The notes under the pieces are model-generated. The model made no database searches. It worked only from the letters and a program-made list of their open reading frames with translations, and had not been told where the DNA came from. A stretch of DNA of 53,784 nucleotides from Clostridiales bacterium (GTDB lineage: Bacteria; Bacillota; Clostridia; Christensenellales; UBA1242): contig SVIV01000004.1 in assembly GCA_015069325.1 (NCBI GenBank), positions 1-53,784 of the forward strand, in the 5' to 3' direction. Position numbers and translations under genes: made by a program. Each line of letters opens with the position of its first letter. Position 1 is the stretch's first letter. Below, piece by piece: positions 1-7,850 of the stretch.

Positions 1-29
1 ATTATTTACTATTCAATTGTCATTGTTCT

Positions 30-51
30 CTAACTCGGCTTTCCAAGTTAG
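30..51 (-). other. Hairpin in the leader of a transcript leaving the left edge
   Basis: On the minus strand a 9-bp stem (CTAACTTGG / CCGAGTTAG, one G-U pair) closes an AAAG loop just after a strong promoter. The following bases (29 to 1) are AT-rich and resemble the spacer and leader sequences found next to rRNA and tRNA genes in Clostridia. That likeness is from memory, and the gene itself lies outside the window. Confidence 0.4.
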
Positions 52-58
52 CGAGTTT

Positions 59-88
59 ATTCTATCACAATATATATATCCTTGTCAA
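59..88 (-). promoter_or_regulatory. Strong sigma-A-type promoter reading out of the left edge
   Basis: TTGACA (83-88) and TAGAAT (59-64) on the minus strand are separated by 18 bp. Transcription would run left, away from cmk. Bases 89-175 are AT-rich and hold no gene I can see. Confidence 0.6.
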
Positions 89-175
89 CACTTTTTTAAA
101 AATTTTTTATTTTTTTGCAACTTTTTTCGCCTTTCCTGCGATACTCCCGAAGCGGTTGTATATCCTGATATAAAA

Positions 176-206
176 AATAGCGATTAGGACAAGCCTAATC
201 ACTATT
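176..206 (-). terminator. Terminator of cmk
   Basis: The stem GATTAGG/CCTAATC is extended by AATAG/CTATT with one mismatch, has a 5-nt loop, and is followed on the minus strand by a T run. The hairpin begins in the cmk stop codon. Confidence 0.75.
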
Positions 207-885
207 CTTTTTCACTCATTTGAATCCTATTTGTCACAATTTCAACACCCTTTTCTATGGTTTCTTGTAAGGTTAAATGAGTGTTATCCAAAATAATCGC
301 ATCTTTTGTTATTACCAGTGGGCCTTCTTCTCTATGCTCATCGCGGTAATCCCTTTCTTGTAAGTCAGCCAAAACTTCTTCAAAAGTTGTTTTTGATTTC
401 TCTTCTAAAGGCAATTCATTAAATCTACGTTCCGCACGGGCCTTCGCGTCTGCGGTAATGAAAATTTTAACATCTGCATTTGGCAAAACGTGACTTGTAA
501 TATCCCGCCCTTCCATAACAACATCATTTTTTTCAGCAAAATCTCGTTGAACAGATAGCACTTTATCTCTTAAAACCTTATATGGAGAAATTACTGAAGT
601 AAAAGAAGAAATCTCTTCCAACCTTAAATATGGAGTATAAGACTTGCCATTTACATAAACAACTTGTTTTCCTTCTTCAAACTTAACTTCCACGTTGAGC
701 TTAGATACAAATCTAGCAATCCTTTCCTCGTTAGGTTCTCCGAGTCTATTATACTTATACGCACAAGCAATCGCTCTGTAAATTTCGCCTGTGTTTAAAT
801 GATAAAATCCAAGCTCTTTTGCAAGCCCTTTTGCAAAACTTGATTTACCGCTTCCTGAATGTCCATCAACTGCAATTTGATACAT
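202..885 (-). CDS. cmk: Cytidylate kinase
   Basis: This 227-aa cytosolic enzyme phosphorylates CMP/dCMP to the diphosphates in pyrimidine nucleotide recycling. The P-loop GHSGSGKSS lies at residues 8-16 and NTGEIYRA follows at the substrate-binding region. EGRDITSHVLP (about 125-135) and the AERRFNEL lid with its arginines are the other family hallmarks. Length is normal. The ATG is preceded by GGAG at good spacing. In many Firmicutes cmk sits directly beside plsC and the S1-domain gene; here it is separated from them by two small unknown genes and tRNA-Thr, so it is probably transcribed separately. It ends in its own terminator. Confidence 0.93.
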   Translation of the reverse strand: MYQIAVDGHSGSGKSSFAKGLAKELGFYHLNTGEIYRAIACAYKYNRLGEPNEERIARFVSKLNVEVKFEEGKQVVYVNGKSYTPYLRLEEISSFTSVISPYKVLRDKVLSVQRDFAEKNDVVMEGRDITSHVLPNADVKIFITADAKARAERRFNELPLEEKSKTTFEEVLADLQERDYRDEHREEGPLVITKDAIILDNTHLTLQETIEKGVEIVTNRIQMSEKE

Positions 886-967
886 AACTTTCTCCTTATT
901 TACATTTTACTATAACAAAAAAACTTTGTCAAAGGATTATTAACACCAAAACAGAAAAAGTCTATTA

Positions 968-1348
968 TCAAAATAGACGTTGAAATTCTTCTAATGCTTG
1001 TTGGCTTTCTGGAAACTTCTTTCTTAATAATTTTTCTAATTCTGTTAAATACTTGTCAACCAATGGATTATTACATTTGTATGCATATAAACCATTGAAA
1101 AGTTTTTTATATTCAAAGGATTTATTTAATAAAACAACCAACCTTTCTCTTTTTTCCCCTTTCAATTCATCTAAAAGATAAATAATCGCACAGCCTAGTT
1201 TATTATATCTTATTGATTTTGTGGCCCTCATATTGTTGAATATATGCCATAATTCCCCGTGTTCTAAATCATAGTTGTTTTCAATCATATATTCAATTAA
1301 ATCATCATAACGACTAAAACTATATCTCTTTTTTATATCAATTTTCAT
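968..1348 (-). CDS. Unrecognised 126-aa protein
   Basis: I do not recognise this family. The protein is soluble, basic and mostly helical, with no signal peptide or membrane span and only two cysteines (LGCAI and YKCNN). It starts at an ATG preceded by AGGTGAG, a good ribosome site, so it is probably a real gene. The C-terminus (LTELEKLLRKKFPESQQ) looks like an amphipathic helix. It lies between cmk and another small unknown gene and may be a lineage-specific insertion in the usual cmk neighbourhood. Confidence 0.6.
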   Translation of the reverse strand: MKIDIKKRYSFSRYDDLIEYMIENNYDLEHGELWHIFNNMRATKSIRYNKLGCAIIYLLDELKGEKRERLVVLLNKSFEYKKLFNGLYAYKCNNPLVDKYLTELEKLLRKKFPESQQALEEFQRLF

Positions 1349-1446
1349 AATTTCTCACCTGTATTATATTTTTATTTTAACGCCTTCTTTAAATAGCTTC
1401 TTTTACACCTGGTAAAATGGCTTTTTTTCATTAACCATAGAGACAG

Positions 1447-1809
1447 TCATCTTATCATACTTATTTCATTTAAACTTTCAAGAAACTCGTTTTTTCTATC
1501 TGTTGATTTGTTATCAAAAGTTTTGTTGATATACTTCCTTAAATCAGCAATATATTGTGCTCCAAACTTTCTAGCCATAGCTAGTTGCCATTTTTTGTCA
1601 AGGTATGAACACCACATATGTTTACTACCAAAATCAACATAAAAGTCTCTCACTAATAAAGAAGAATACCCTTCTCCTATTTTATAATAAACTTTAAACC
1701 CTTCTGTTCCTTGTCTTATAATAACATTAGAAGCGTTCCACTTCTTACGCAAAAAATCTCCAACACTGTTTCTTACAAATAATAAATCTATATCGTTAAT
1801 ATATTTCAA
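1447..1809 (-). CDS. Unrecognised 120-aa protein, TTG start
   Basis: No family is recognised. The longest frame opens upstream at 1842, but a perfect extended -10 element (TGGTATAAT) and an AGGAGAGG ribosome site lie inside that extension. The supported start is therefore the TTG at 1807-1809, giving LKYINDIDLLFVRNSVGDF as the N-terminus. The protein is soluble, tryptophan- and tyrosine-rich and basic, without membrane spans. A promoter of its own sits just after the tRNA-Thr terminator, so it is a separate transcription unit. Confidence 0.6.
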   Translation of the reverse strand: MKYINDIDLLFVRNSVGDFLRKKWNASNVIIRQGTEGFKVYYKIGEGYSSLLVRDFYVDFGSKHMWCSYLDKKWQLAMARKFGAQYIADLRKYINKTFDNKSTDRKNEFLESLNEISMIR

Positions 1810-1830
1810 CTGGCCTCTCCTATAATCAAT

Positions 1831-1858
1831 ATTATACCACATATTTTATTTATTTCAA
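1831..1858 (-). promoter_or_regulatory. Promoter of the 120-aa gene
   Basis: TTGAAA (1853-1858), a 16-bp spacer and an extended -10 TGGTATAAT (TATAAT at 1831-1836) on the minus strand. It lies between the tRNA terminator and the TTG start at 1809. Confidence 0.65.
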
Positions 1859-1867
1859 GATGAAATT

Positions 1868-1897
1868 AAAAATCTCACCTTTACAGATGAGATTTTT
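1868..1897 (-). terminator. Terminator of tRNA-Thr
   Basis: Perfect 10-bp stem AAAAATCTCA/TGAGATTTTT with a 10-nt loop, starting just after the encoded CCA. T-rich on both strands, so it could act in either direction. Confidence 0.8.
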
Positions 1898-1899
1898 TT

Positions 1900-1976
1900 T
1901 GGAGCTGAAGGTGGGACTCGAACCCACGACCTACGCATTACGAATGCGTCGCTCTAGCCAGCTGAGCTACGTCAGC
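1900..1976 (-). tRNA. tRNA-Thr (anticodon CGU)
   Basis: A full cloverleaf can be folded by eye. The acceptor GCTGACG pairs with CTTCAGC (one mismatch), the D arm reads GCTCAGCTGGCTAGAGC, and the anticodon stem ACGCA/TGCGT encloses loop TTCGTAA. Anticodon CGT is at 1940-1942, and the T arm is GTGGG-TTCGAGT-CCCAC. The 3' CCA is encoded. It decodes the threonine codon ACG. The gene has its own promoter near 2119-2146 and a terminator directly downstream. Confidence 0.95.
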
Positions 1977-1980
1977 AGAA

Positions 1981-2037
1981 AACTTAGTTTAATCACTTCT
2001 TAACTGTTACATAATATCTCGCAAATCAAACTAAGTT
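1981..2037. repeat. Inverted repeat in the tRNA-Thr leader
   Basis: AACTTAGTTT (1981-1990) and AAACTAAGTT (2028-2037) form a perfect 10-bp inverted repeat with a 37-nt loop. It lies inside the predicted transcribed leader, 4 nt before the mature tRNA 5' end. Confidence 0.6.
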
Positions 2038-2118
2038 AATGTTCTTTGTTAATTCCTGTTGTATTCATTCATAAATTGTTAAGATGTTTTTTTTGAAAAA
2101 ACCATACTACCACAATAT

Positions 2119-2146
2119 ATTATAGATCGTATGCAAATTTAATCAA
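2119..2146 (-). promoter_or_regulatory. Promoter of tRNA-Thr
   Basis: TTGATT (2141-2146), a 16-bp spacer and TATAAT (2119-2124) on the minus strand. It starts immediately after the stop codon of the S1-domain gene, giving a leader of about 135 nt before the tRNA. Confidence 0.55.
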
Positions 2147-3175
2147 CTATTTGATCAATTTAAATGAGACTCTTTCATTTTCAGCATCTAGATCAATTAC
2201 TTCAACTTCAACCTTTTGGTCAAGTTTTACTATTTCGTAAATTTGACGATTGTTCTCACTTGTTGCGTTTTTAATGTGAAGTAATCCGCTTGCACCATTA
2301 TCAAGTTTAATAATTGCTCCAAACTGCAATATTTTAACAACTTCTCCATTATACGCATCACCAATAACAAGAGATTTAATAGCTTTTGTTTTAGGACTCT
2401 CTTCAAGCGCTTTAAGACTTAATGCAACTTTTTTGTTTTCTCTATCAACTTCAATGACTTTGAATGTATATTCTTGTCCTTCTGCTATTACTTCGCTAGG
2501 GCTTGCAATTCTATTATAACTTACATTTGAAATGTGAAGGAAACAATCAATTCCCCCTACTTCAACGAATGCACCGTAATCAAAAATCTTCTTAATCTTT
2601 CCTTGAACTATTTTATTAATAAAAATTGAGCTCCAGAAAAGATTTTCGTTATATTCCTTTGTTTGCTTTTCAAGCATTTTAATGCTTGCAATGATTTTTC
2701 TTTCAATTCTATCAATTTCAGTAACAACTGCTTCAAATTGAACACCAACCGCTTTACGACAATCTCTTGTTTTTTCAGAAATTTCTTCATATGGCACAAA
2801 AACCGAATATTCTCCCATTTTTGAATATAATCCGTTGTTATTTCCTTCAGTAGGCACAAAAGTAAATCTGCTTCCTAATTTCAATTTTAAAGCACTTTGA
2901 GTGGCTACCACTTGACTATCTGCCAAAGATTTTGAAACTTCAAGCATACCGTCTTCATTTTTTGGATTAATGATGATAACTTTAAATCTATCTCCTATTT
3001 TTAAATCATCATAATCTTCTACTTCATTTTTTGAAAGAAACGCATCGTTCTTCCCACCAATATTAAAGATGCAACCATCTTCTCGTTTGATCACAACAAC
3101 GCCATCAAACATTTGTCCTTTTTTATAATTTGTAAATGTTTTGTCAATCACATCTAAGTTGAATTCTTCGTTCAT
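2147..3175 (-). CDS. S1 RNA-binding domain protein (ribosomal S1-like)
   Basis: This 342-aa cytosolic protein has four consecutive S1/OB-fold domains at about residues 12-85, 90-165, 185-255 and 267-342. Domain 3 is the most canonical (VQGKIKKIFDYGAFVEVGG, CFLHISN), and domain 4 has LQFGAIIKL and GLLHI. Such proteins bind mRNA and may assist translation. In Firmicutes the S1 homologue is shorter than the six-domain E. coli S1 and is often encoded next to plsC and cmk, as it nearly is here. A good AGGAAC site precedes the ATG. The ispH gene that often lies just upstream is absent. I see no clear terminator before the tRNA promoter. Confidence 0.88.
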   Translation of the reverse strand: MNEEFNLDVIDKTFTNYKKGQMFDGVVVIKREDGCIFNIGGKNDAFLSKNEVEDYDDLKIGDRFKVIIINPKNEDGMLEVSKSLADSQVVATQSALKLKLGSRFTFVPTEGNNNGLYSKMGEYSVFVPYEEISEKTRDCRKAVGVQFEAVVTEIDRIERKIIASIKMLEKQTKEYNENLFWSSIFINKIVQGKIKKIFDYGAFVEVGGIDCFLHISNVSYNRIASPSEVIAEGQEYTFKVIEVDRENKKVALSLKALEESPKTKAIKSLVIGDAYNGEVVKILQFGAIIKLDNGASGLLHIKNATSENNRQIYEIVKLDQKVEVEVIDLDAENERVSFKLIK

Positions 3176-3213
3176 ATCTAGTTCCTTTTATCTTATGTCC
3201 AAATTGTAACAAA

Positions 3214-3822
3214 TTACTTCTTTTTTGTCAAAGATTTCATTGCAAATTTTCTAAGTTCGTTTATCTTTTCTTCAACAATTTTGCTTGCCTGTGCCATTTC
3301 TTCACTGCCGAGTCTTTTCCCATAAAAATCACTTAGTTCGAAAGGTTCACCAAAAAAAACCTTGTTTCGTCTCCAAAATTTTGGTTTATTCAAAATAAAC
3401 ATTGGCACAATTGGCACTTTACCTTTTATTGCAAGCATTGCAGTGCCTTGTTTTACTTCGCCCAGTTCCATATTCTCATTATTTTGCCTTGTTCCTTCTG
3501 GGAAAATAACAAGTTTTTTATTATTTTTCAATGTTTTTAAACATTCTTTAATGGCAACAACATCATTTCCTGCCCTATCAATAGGAATCCCACCCCATTT
3601 TTTCGCAAAAAAAGCCACAAATTTGTTTTTAAACAATTCTTTCTTTGCTAAATAATACTTTTTCTCCCAAGTATGAACAGCCAGTAATGGAACATCAAGA
3701 TTCGATGTGTGATTACTTGCAATTACACACGCACCTGTAGTAATCATCTTTTTCCCAATAAACTTAGTAGGGAAAAAGAATCTTATAAAAGGCGCTGCGA
3801 TTATTTGACAAAAATGAAACAT
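3214..3822 (-). CDS. plsC: 1-acyl-sn-glycerol-3-phosphate acyltransferase
   Basis: This 202-aa membrane-associated enzyme transfers the second acyl chain to lysophosphatidic acid to make phosphatidic acid. It has the acyltransferase motifs in order: NHTSNLD (HX4D, about residues 37-43), GGIPIDR, the FPEGTRQ block (about 108-114) and VPIVPMF. A short hydrophobic N-terminus (FCQIIAAPFIRFFF) can attach it to the membrane. Length is normal for PlsC. AAGGAG precedes the ATG. It lies 9 bp after the flavoprotein gene in the gpr-to-S1 operon. Confidence 0.9.
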   Translation of the reverse strand: MFHFCQIIAAPFIRFFFPTKFIGKKMITTGACVIASNHTSNLDVPLLAVHTWEKKYYLAKKELFKNKFVAFFAKKWGGIPIDRAGNDVVAIKECLKTLKNNKKLVIFPEGTRQNNENMELGEVKQGTAMLAIKGKVPIVPMFILNKPKFWRRNKVFFGEPFELSDFYGKRLGSEEMAQASKIVEEKINELRKFAMKSLTKKK

Positions 3823-3831
3823 AATTTCTCC

Positions 3832-5031
3832 TTAATTTAAATTTTTCGCACAAGCCACTGCGGTAGAGAAAGCAACTTGCAAATTAAAACCACCTGTTAA
3901 ACAATCAACATCAAGCACTTCTCCAATAAAATATACGCCTTTCACAAGTTTACTTTCCATTGTTTTAGGATTTATTTCTTTTAAATTCACTCCACCACTA
4001 GTAATGATACCTGCTTCGATTGGATAAAGGCCATTATATTCAAGTGGAAAATGTTTTAATAATTGCACTATGTTTTTTCTCATTAATGACGTAACTGCAT
4101 TTACTTTTGTTTGCCCATCAATTTCCGCTCTATTTAAGAAAATATCAACAAGCCTATTTGGCAACAAGCCTTTGATTATATACGAAACATTTTTATTTAA
4201 ATTGTTTTCAAAATCTCGCAAAATGCGTTTCTCTAGCATTTCTTCATTAAGTGCTGGTTTAAAATCTATAGTAAGTTCTACTGATTTTGCGTTGCCGATG
4301 AAACTTGACAAAGACAAGGCTATTGGTCCAGAAATCGCATCAGCAGTAAACAGCATCTCACCAAACAATTTTTTGTCTTTTCCGTCAATGTTTGCCCGCA
4401 ACTCAACGTTTTTGAGCGAAAGGCCTTCTAATGCTGAAACAAATTTATTTTTAATTTTGATTGGCGCCAACGCAGGTTTTGGTTCAATGATGCTATGACC
4501 AAGCATCTTTGCAAACTTATAACCATCTCCTGTGCTTCCTGTGCCAGGATAACTTTTTCCGCCAGTTGCAATTACCACTCTATCAAAATAGTAGTCATCG
4601 TCTTGCGTTTTCACAAGAAATCCATCATCAGTTTTAACTATTGCAAGCACTTTTTCTTCAAGCTTGATTTCGCAGTTTTCAGCATGTTTGACAAGTGCTT
4701 TAATCACATCGCTTGATTTATCTGATGCAGGAAAAACTCTATTCCCGCGTTCGGTTTTCAAATCCAAGCCATAACCTTCAAATAATGCCATAGTATCAGT
4801 GCTATCAAAAGCATTGATGGCAGACATCATAAATTTTTGCCCCTTTATTACATTGTTTAAAAATTCTTCCTTGTCGCAATTGTTGGTAAGGTTGCACCTG
4901 CCTTTCCCTGTAATGAATAGTTTTTTGCCAACCTTTTCATTTCCATCAAAGATTAGCACTTCATTGCTATCAGCCAAAAATCCGCCAGCCATAAGTCCTG
5001 ACGCTCCGCCACCTATAATTGCTATTCTCAC
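3832..5031 (-). CDS. HI0933-type NAD(P)/FAD-dependent oxidoreductase (BaiN-like)
   Basis: This 399-aa flavoprotein of the HI0933/YhiN/BaiN family has the N-terminal FAD-binding GGGASGLMAG (7-16), the family signature GKGRCNLTN (about 42-50), VIATGGKSYPGTGSTGDGY (about 150-170) and the C-terminal block TGGFNLQVAFSTA. The physiological substrate of most family members is unknown; one is linked to bile-acid dehydroxylation, but nothing here shows that role. The start is GTG at 5029-5031, overlapping the rluB stop as GTGA, which suggests translational coupling. This gene commonly neighbours rluB and cmk in Clostridia. Confidence 0.88.
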   Translation of the reverse strand: MRIAIIGGGASGLMAGGFLADSNEVLIFDGNEKVGKKLFITGKGRCNLTNNCDKEEFLNNVIKGQKFMMSAINAFDSTDTMALFEGYGLDLKTERGNRVFPASDKSSDVIKALVKHAENCEIKLEEKVLAIVKTDDGFLVKTQDDDYYFDRVVIATGGKSYPGTGSTGDGYKFAKMLGHSIIEPKPALAPIKIKNKFVSALEGLSLKNVELRANIDGKDKKLFGEMLFTADAISGPIALSLSSFIGNAKSVELTIDFKPALNEEMLEKRILRDFENNLNKNVSYIIKGLLPNRLVDIFLNRAEIDGQTKVNAVTSLMRKNIVQLLKHFPLEYNGLYPIEAGIITSGGVNLKEINPKTMESKLVKGVYFIGEVLDVDCLTGGFNLQVAFSTAVACAKNLN

Positions 5032-5735
5032 TTACCCCTCACAAGACTATTAAGTTCTTCTTCAGTAAGGTCTTTATATTCGCCTCGACTAAGTCCGCCA
5101 AGTTTAACAGTGCCAATTCTCACTCTTTTTAAAAGTTTAATTGCGTGTCCAATTGCTTCAAACATACGACGAACCTGTCTGTTTTGTCCTTCATTTATCA
5201 CTACAGACAACTTAGTAAATCCGTTTTCAAAAGATAGCCATTCCACTTTCGCACATGGCATTCTTTCCCCATCAACTACAACACCCTTTCTCATAACAGC
5301 AAGTTCACTTTCCTTAATCTCACCTTCAGCAGTTACACGATATTCTTTTTCCATCTCATAACGTGGATGTGCAACTTGATTTGCAAAATCCCCATCATTT
5401 GTAAGAATGATAAGGCCTTCTGTGTCATAGTCAAGTCTGCCGATTGAGAAAAGTCTTTCACTGCAATCAACAAGGTCATATATTGTTTTTCGGCCCTTTT
5501 CATCACTTGCAGTGCAAGCATATCCTTTTGGCTTGTTTAATTTAATATACACAAAAGAAGAAGGCAATTGGATTGCTTTGCCCTCTACGGTAATTTTGTC
5601 CTTCTTTTCGTTTATATTGATTCCAAGTTCAGTAATGACTTTTCCATTTACCGAAACTTTTCCTGATGCTATAATGTCATCACATTTTCTTCGCGAAGCA
5701 ACTCCGCTGTTTGATAAAAATTTATTTAATCTCAT
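5028..5735 (-). CDS. rluB: 23S rRNA pseudouridine synthase, RluB/RsuA family
   Basis: This 235-aa cytosolic enzyme isomerises a uridine in 23S rRNA to pseudouridine. An S4 RNA-binding domain (MRLNKFLSNSGVASRRKCD, about residues 1-60) is followed by the catalytic domain, with the family motif GRLDYDTEGLIILTNDG whose first Asp is catalytic (about 98-114). The C-terminal EGQNRQVRRMFEAIGH is the RsuA-type signature. It overlaps the flavoprotein gene by 4 bp and lies 6 bp after dacF. rluB and dacF are neighbours in many spore formers. Confidence 0.93.
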   Translation of the reverse strand: MRLNKFLSNSGVASRRKCDDIIASGKVSVNGKVITELGININEKKDKITVEGKAIQLPSSFVYIKLNKPKGYACTASDEKGRKTIYDLVDCSERLFSIGRLDYDTEGLIILTNDGDFANQVAHPRYEMEKEYRVTAEGEIKESELAVMRKGVVVDGERMPCAKVEWLSFENGFTKLSVVINEGQNRQVRRMFEAIGHAIKLLKRVRIGTVKLGGLSRGEYKDLTEEELNSLVRGK

Positions 5736-5741
5736 TTGTTT

Positions 5742-6899
5742 TTACCATCTATTGACAAAATCCTTTATCTTTTGCCAAATAGAATTTCTCCTTACATTTT
5801 CAATTGTATATATTTTTTCACAAAAATGCAAGTCATTATTGATAAAAATTTTAACTTCTCCTACTTCAGTTCCTTTATCTACCGGCGCAGTTATACTTTT
5901 TTGAAGATTTATTTGATATTTAACCCCGTCAAACTCCTTTTCAGTCAATGGATAAGAAAATTCTCCATTTAATTTTATCCTTACCTTATCTTGTCTGCCT
6001 TCATCTACTTGAATCGTTTGCGGAATATTTAAATTATTAATCAAATTGTAAAGTTTATAGTCTTCAAAAGCCTTTTCAAGCAAAATTTTGCTTTCTTCAA
6101 ACATTGGTCCGCAATTTAACACCACTGCCACCACTCTCATTCCGTCTCGTTCGCAGGCTGACACAAGGCATCTGCCGGCATCATTAGTAAAGCCTGTTTT
6201 TACGCCACAACAACCTTCCAGACTTGAAAGAAGCTTATTCTTATTTTTTAAATATCTCACTTTCCCGTCTGAATTTGTTATCTTAATATTTGACGTTGAT
6301 ACAATTTCACGAAAGGTATCATTTTCTAATGCATAACTTGTAATTAACGCTAAGTCTTTCGCTGTTGTGTAATGAGTTTGACTGTCGAGACCGTGAGTAT
6401 TATCAAAATGTGTGTCATATGCGCCTATTTTGCTTGCAAGGCTGTTCATCAATGCCACAAAAGTTTTTGTGCTTCCGCCAACGTGTTCGGCCAAAGCAAC
6501 TGACGCATCATTGCCTGAAACCAACATAAGTCCATACAAAAGGTCTCTTGTTGACATAACTTCCTCTTTCCTAAGATAAATGCTTGTTCCGCTTATTCCC
6601 ACCGATTTAGGAGAAATCTCAAAGGTTTTGTCAAGATCCTTACAATTTTCAATTGCGGTTATGGCTGTCATAATTTTTGTAGTGCTTGCCATTGGCAGAT
6701 GCAGATTCTCATTTTTACTTTCTAAAACCCGCTTTGACGAAGTTTCCATCACACACATTGACTTTGCACTTGTTGCGCTTTCTGCAAACACGCAACTTTT
6801 GACAGAAAAAAACGCTTGCAATCCGCTTGCAAAAATAGAAAAAACAAAGGCAATAGCAAACAAAAGACAAACAAAAGAGATTATCTTATTTTTTTTCAT
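5742..6899 (-). CDS. dacF: D-alanyl-D-alanine carboxypeptidase (DacF-like PBP)
   Basis: This 385-aa low-molecular-weight penicillin-binding protein trims the terminal D-Ala of peptidoglycan stem peptides outside the membrane. A hydrophobic signal or anchor lies at about residues 8-32, followed by the three active-site motifs: STTK (SxxK, about 72), SGND (SxN, about 133) and KTG (in GVKTGFT, about 237). A C-terminal amphipathic helix (SIWQKIKDFVNRW) can hold it to the membrane. Its place between gerW and rluB matches dacF of spore formers, where it acts in the forespore. The start overlaps the gerW stop by 14 bp. Confidence 0.9.
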   Translation of the reverse strand: MKKNKIISFVCLLFAIAFVFSIFASGLQAFFSVKSCVFAESATSAKSMCVMETSSKRVLESKNENLHLPMASTTKIMTAITAIENCKDLDKTFEISPKSVGISGTSIYLRKEEVMSTRDLLYGLMLVSGNDASVALAEHVGGSTKTFVALMNSLASKIGAYDTHFDNTHGLDSQTHYTTAKDLALITSYALENDTFREIVSTSNIKITNSDGKVRYLKNKNKLLSSLEGCCGVKTGFTNDAGRCLVSACERDGMRVVAVVLNCGPMFEESKILLEKAFEDYKLYNLINNLNIPQTIQVDEGRQDKVRIKLNGEFSYPLTEKEFDGVKYQINLQKSITAPVDKGTEVGEVKIFINNDLHFCEKIYTIENVRRNSIWQKIKDFVNRW

Positions 6900-7290
6900 C
6901 TTCTTGCCCTTCCTTTTCTTGAATCTTATTCAAAAGAGCATTAAACATATTTAGAATAGTTTGATATAAGGATTTATTTTCAACATTGACAAACGTTACA
7001 CTGCCTTGCGATGAAATAACTAAAAATCCTATTGGCGACATACTCATTCCACCACTTGAAGCCCCTGCCATCGGATAGTGATTCGCAACTCGCCTTGAAG
7101 AAAGGTCAGCATACTCTCCTCCACCAACAACATAACCAACGCTTACCTTTGAAATAGGGATTATTGTTGTCCCGTCTTCCGTTTTTACTTGTTCGCCAAT
7201 TACAGTGCTTGTATCAACGATAGTTTTAATCTTATCCATAGCCCCATCAATCATTTTGTTGATATTATCATTGTTTGTAAAATATTTCAT
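6886..7290 (-). CDS. gerW: Spore protein GerW/YtfJ family
   Basis: This 134-aa protein matches the YtfJ/GerW family: the conserved core GTTIIPISKVSVGYVVGGG (about residues 40-58) and a glycine-rich GGASSGGMSMSPIGFLVI (about 75-92). Family members are spore proteins needed for germination receptor function in Bacillus. It starts at an ATG preceded by AGGAG, overlaps the DUF2953 stop by 4 bp (ATGA) and runs 14 bp into dacF, so the four genes form one operon. The C-terminus is lysine/glutamate-rich. Confidence 0.88.
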   Translation of the reverse strand: MKYFTNNDNINKMIDGAMDKIKTIVDTSTVIGEQVKTEDGTTIIPISKVSVGYVVGGGEYADLSSRRVANHYPMAGASSGGMSMSPIGFLVISSQGSVTFVNVENKSLYQTILNMFNALLNKIQEKEGQEDEKK

Positions 7291-7850
7291 ACCTTCTCCT
7301 TGCTATTTAATAATTTTGTTGCTTTCTTAGTTAGAATAACCGAACGAAGCAAAGAATATACAATATCAAATAAAGAAATAGATATTTTCATATTTACCGC
7401 AAACGTGCAAACCATTTTATTGAATGAAATGCTATCGCAAACCCCAAGTGAAGCTGTCGGTTTATAATTTTTAATTGAAACAAGTCCTGCATACAATAGT
7501 GCATTAATATGTCCCGCAATCATTGAAGTGGTGAATGCATCGCCAATGCCTAAATTATACATAATAAACAGTTCTTGAAATCTTGTTTTGTCTTTTATCT
7601 CTCCAAGAAACATTTTGATAAAAATAAGTCGCGATTGATTCAACTCAACTTCTTGTTCTTCGCTTGCAACAAGCCAAATGATTTCGCGTTTTTGAATTTT
7701 AAACCGCTGACGAGCAATTTTAAATTTATATAAAAATACACCTACTGCACCTGACAAAGCCAATGCATTAAATGATGCCCTGCCTTCAAGTTTGATTGGA
7801 ATAAACAACAATATAATGAAAAATAAGGGTATAAAGAGATAGTAATTCAT
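7287..7850 (-). CDS. DUF2953 family membrane-anchored protein
   Basis: This 187-aa protein has an N-terminal membrane segment (YYLFIPLFFIILLFIPI, about 3-19) followed by a mostly beta and then helical region ending in YNLGIGDAFTTSMIAG and the GVCDSISFN block. That pattern fits DUF2953, a family that commonly sits next to gerW in spore formers. Its molecular role is unknown. It overlaps both neighbours by 4 bp (ATGA), suggesting coupled translation with gpr upstream and gerW downstream. Confidence 0.75.
   Translation of the reverse strand: MNYYLFIPLFFIILLFIPIKLEGRASFNALALSGAVGVFLYKFKIARQRFKIQKREIIWLVASEEQEVELNQSRLIFIKMFLGEIKDKTRFQELFIMYNLGIGDAFTTSMIAGHINALLYAGLVSIKNYKPTASLGVCDSISFNKMVCTFAVNMKISISLFDIVYSLLRSVILTKKATKLLNSKEKV

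Noticed and set aside
1810-1842. Upstream ATG extension of the 120-aa gene
   Set aside because: An extended -10 element and the ribosome site lie within the extension, so the start at 1809 is better supported.
2147-3175. A full-length ribosomal protein S1 or an IspH-S1 fusion
   Set aside because: Only four S1 domains and no IspH iron-sulphur motifs are present; called S1-like only.
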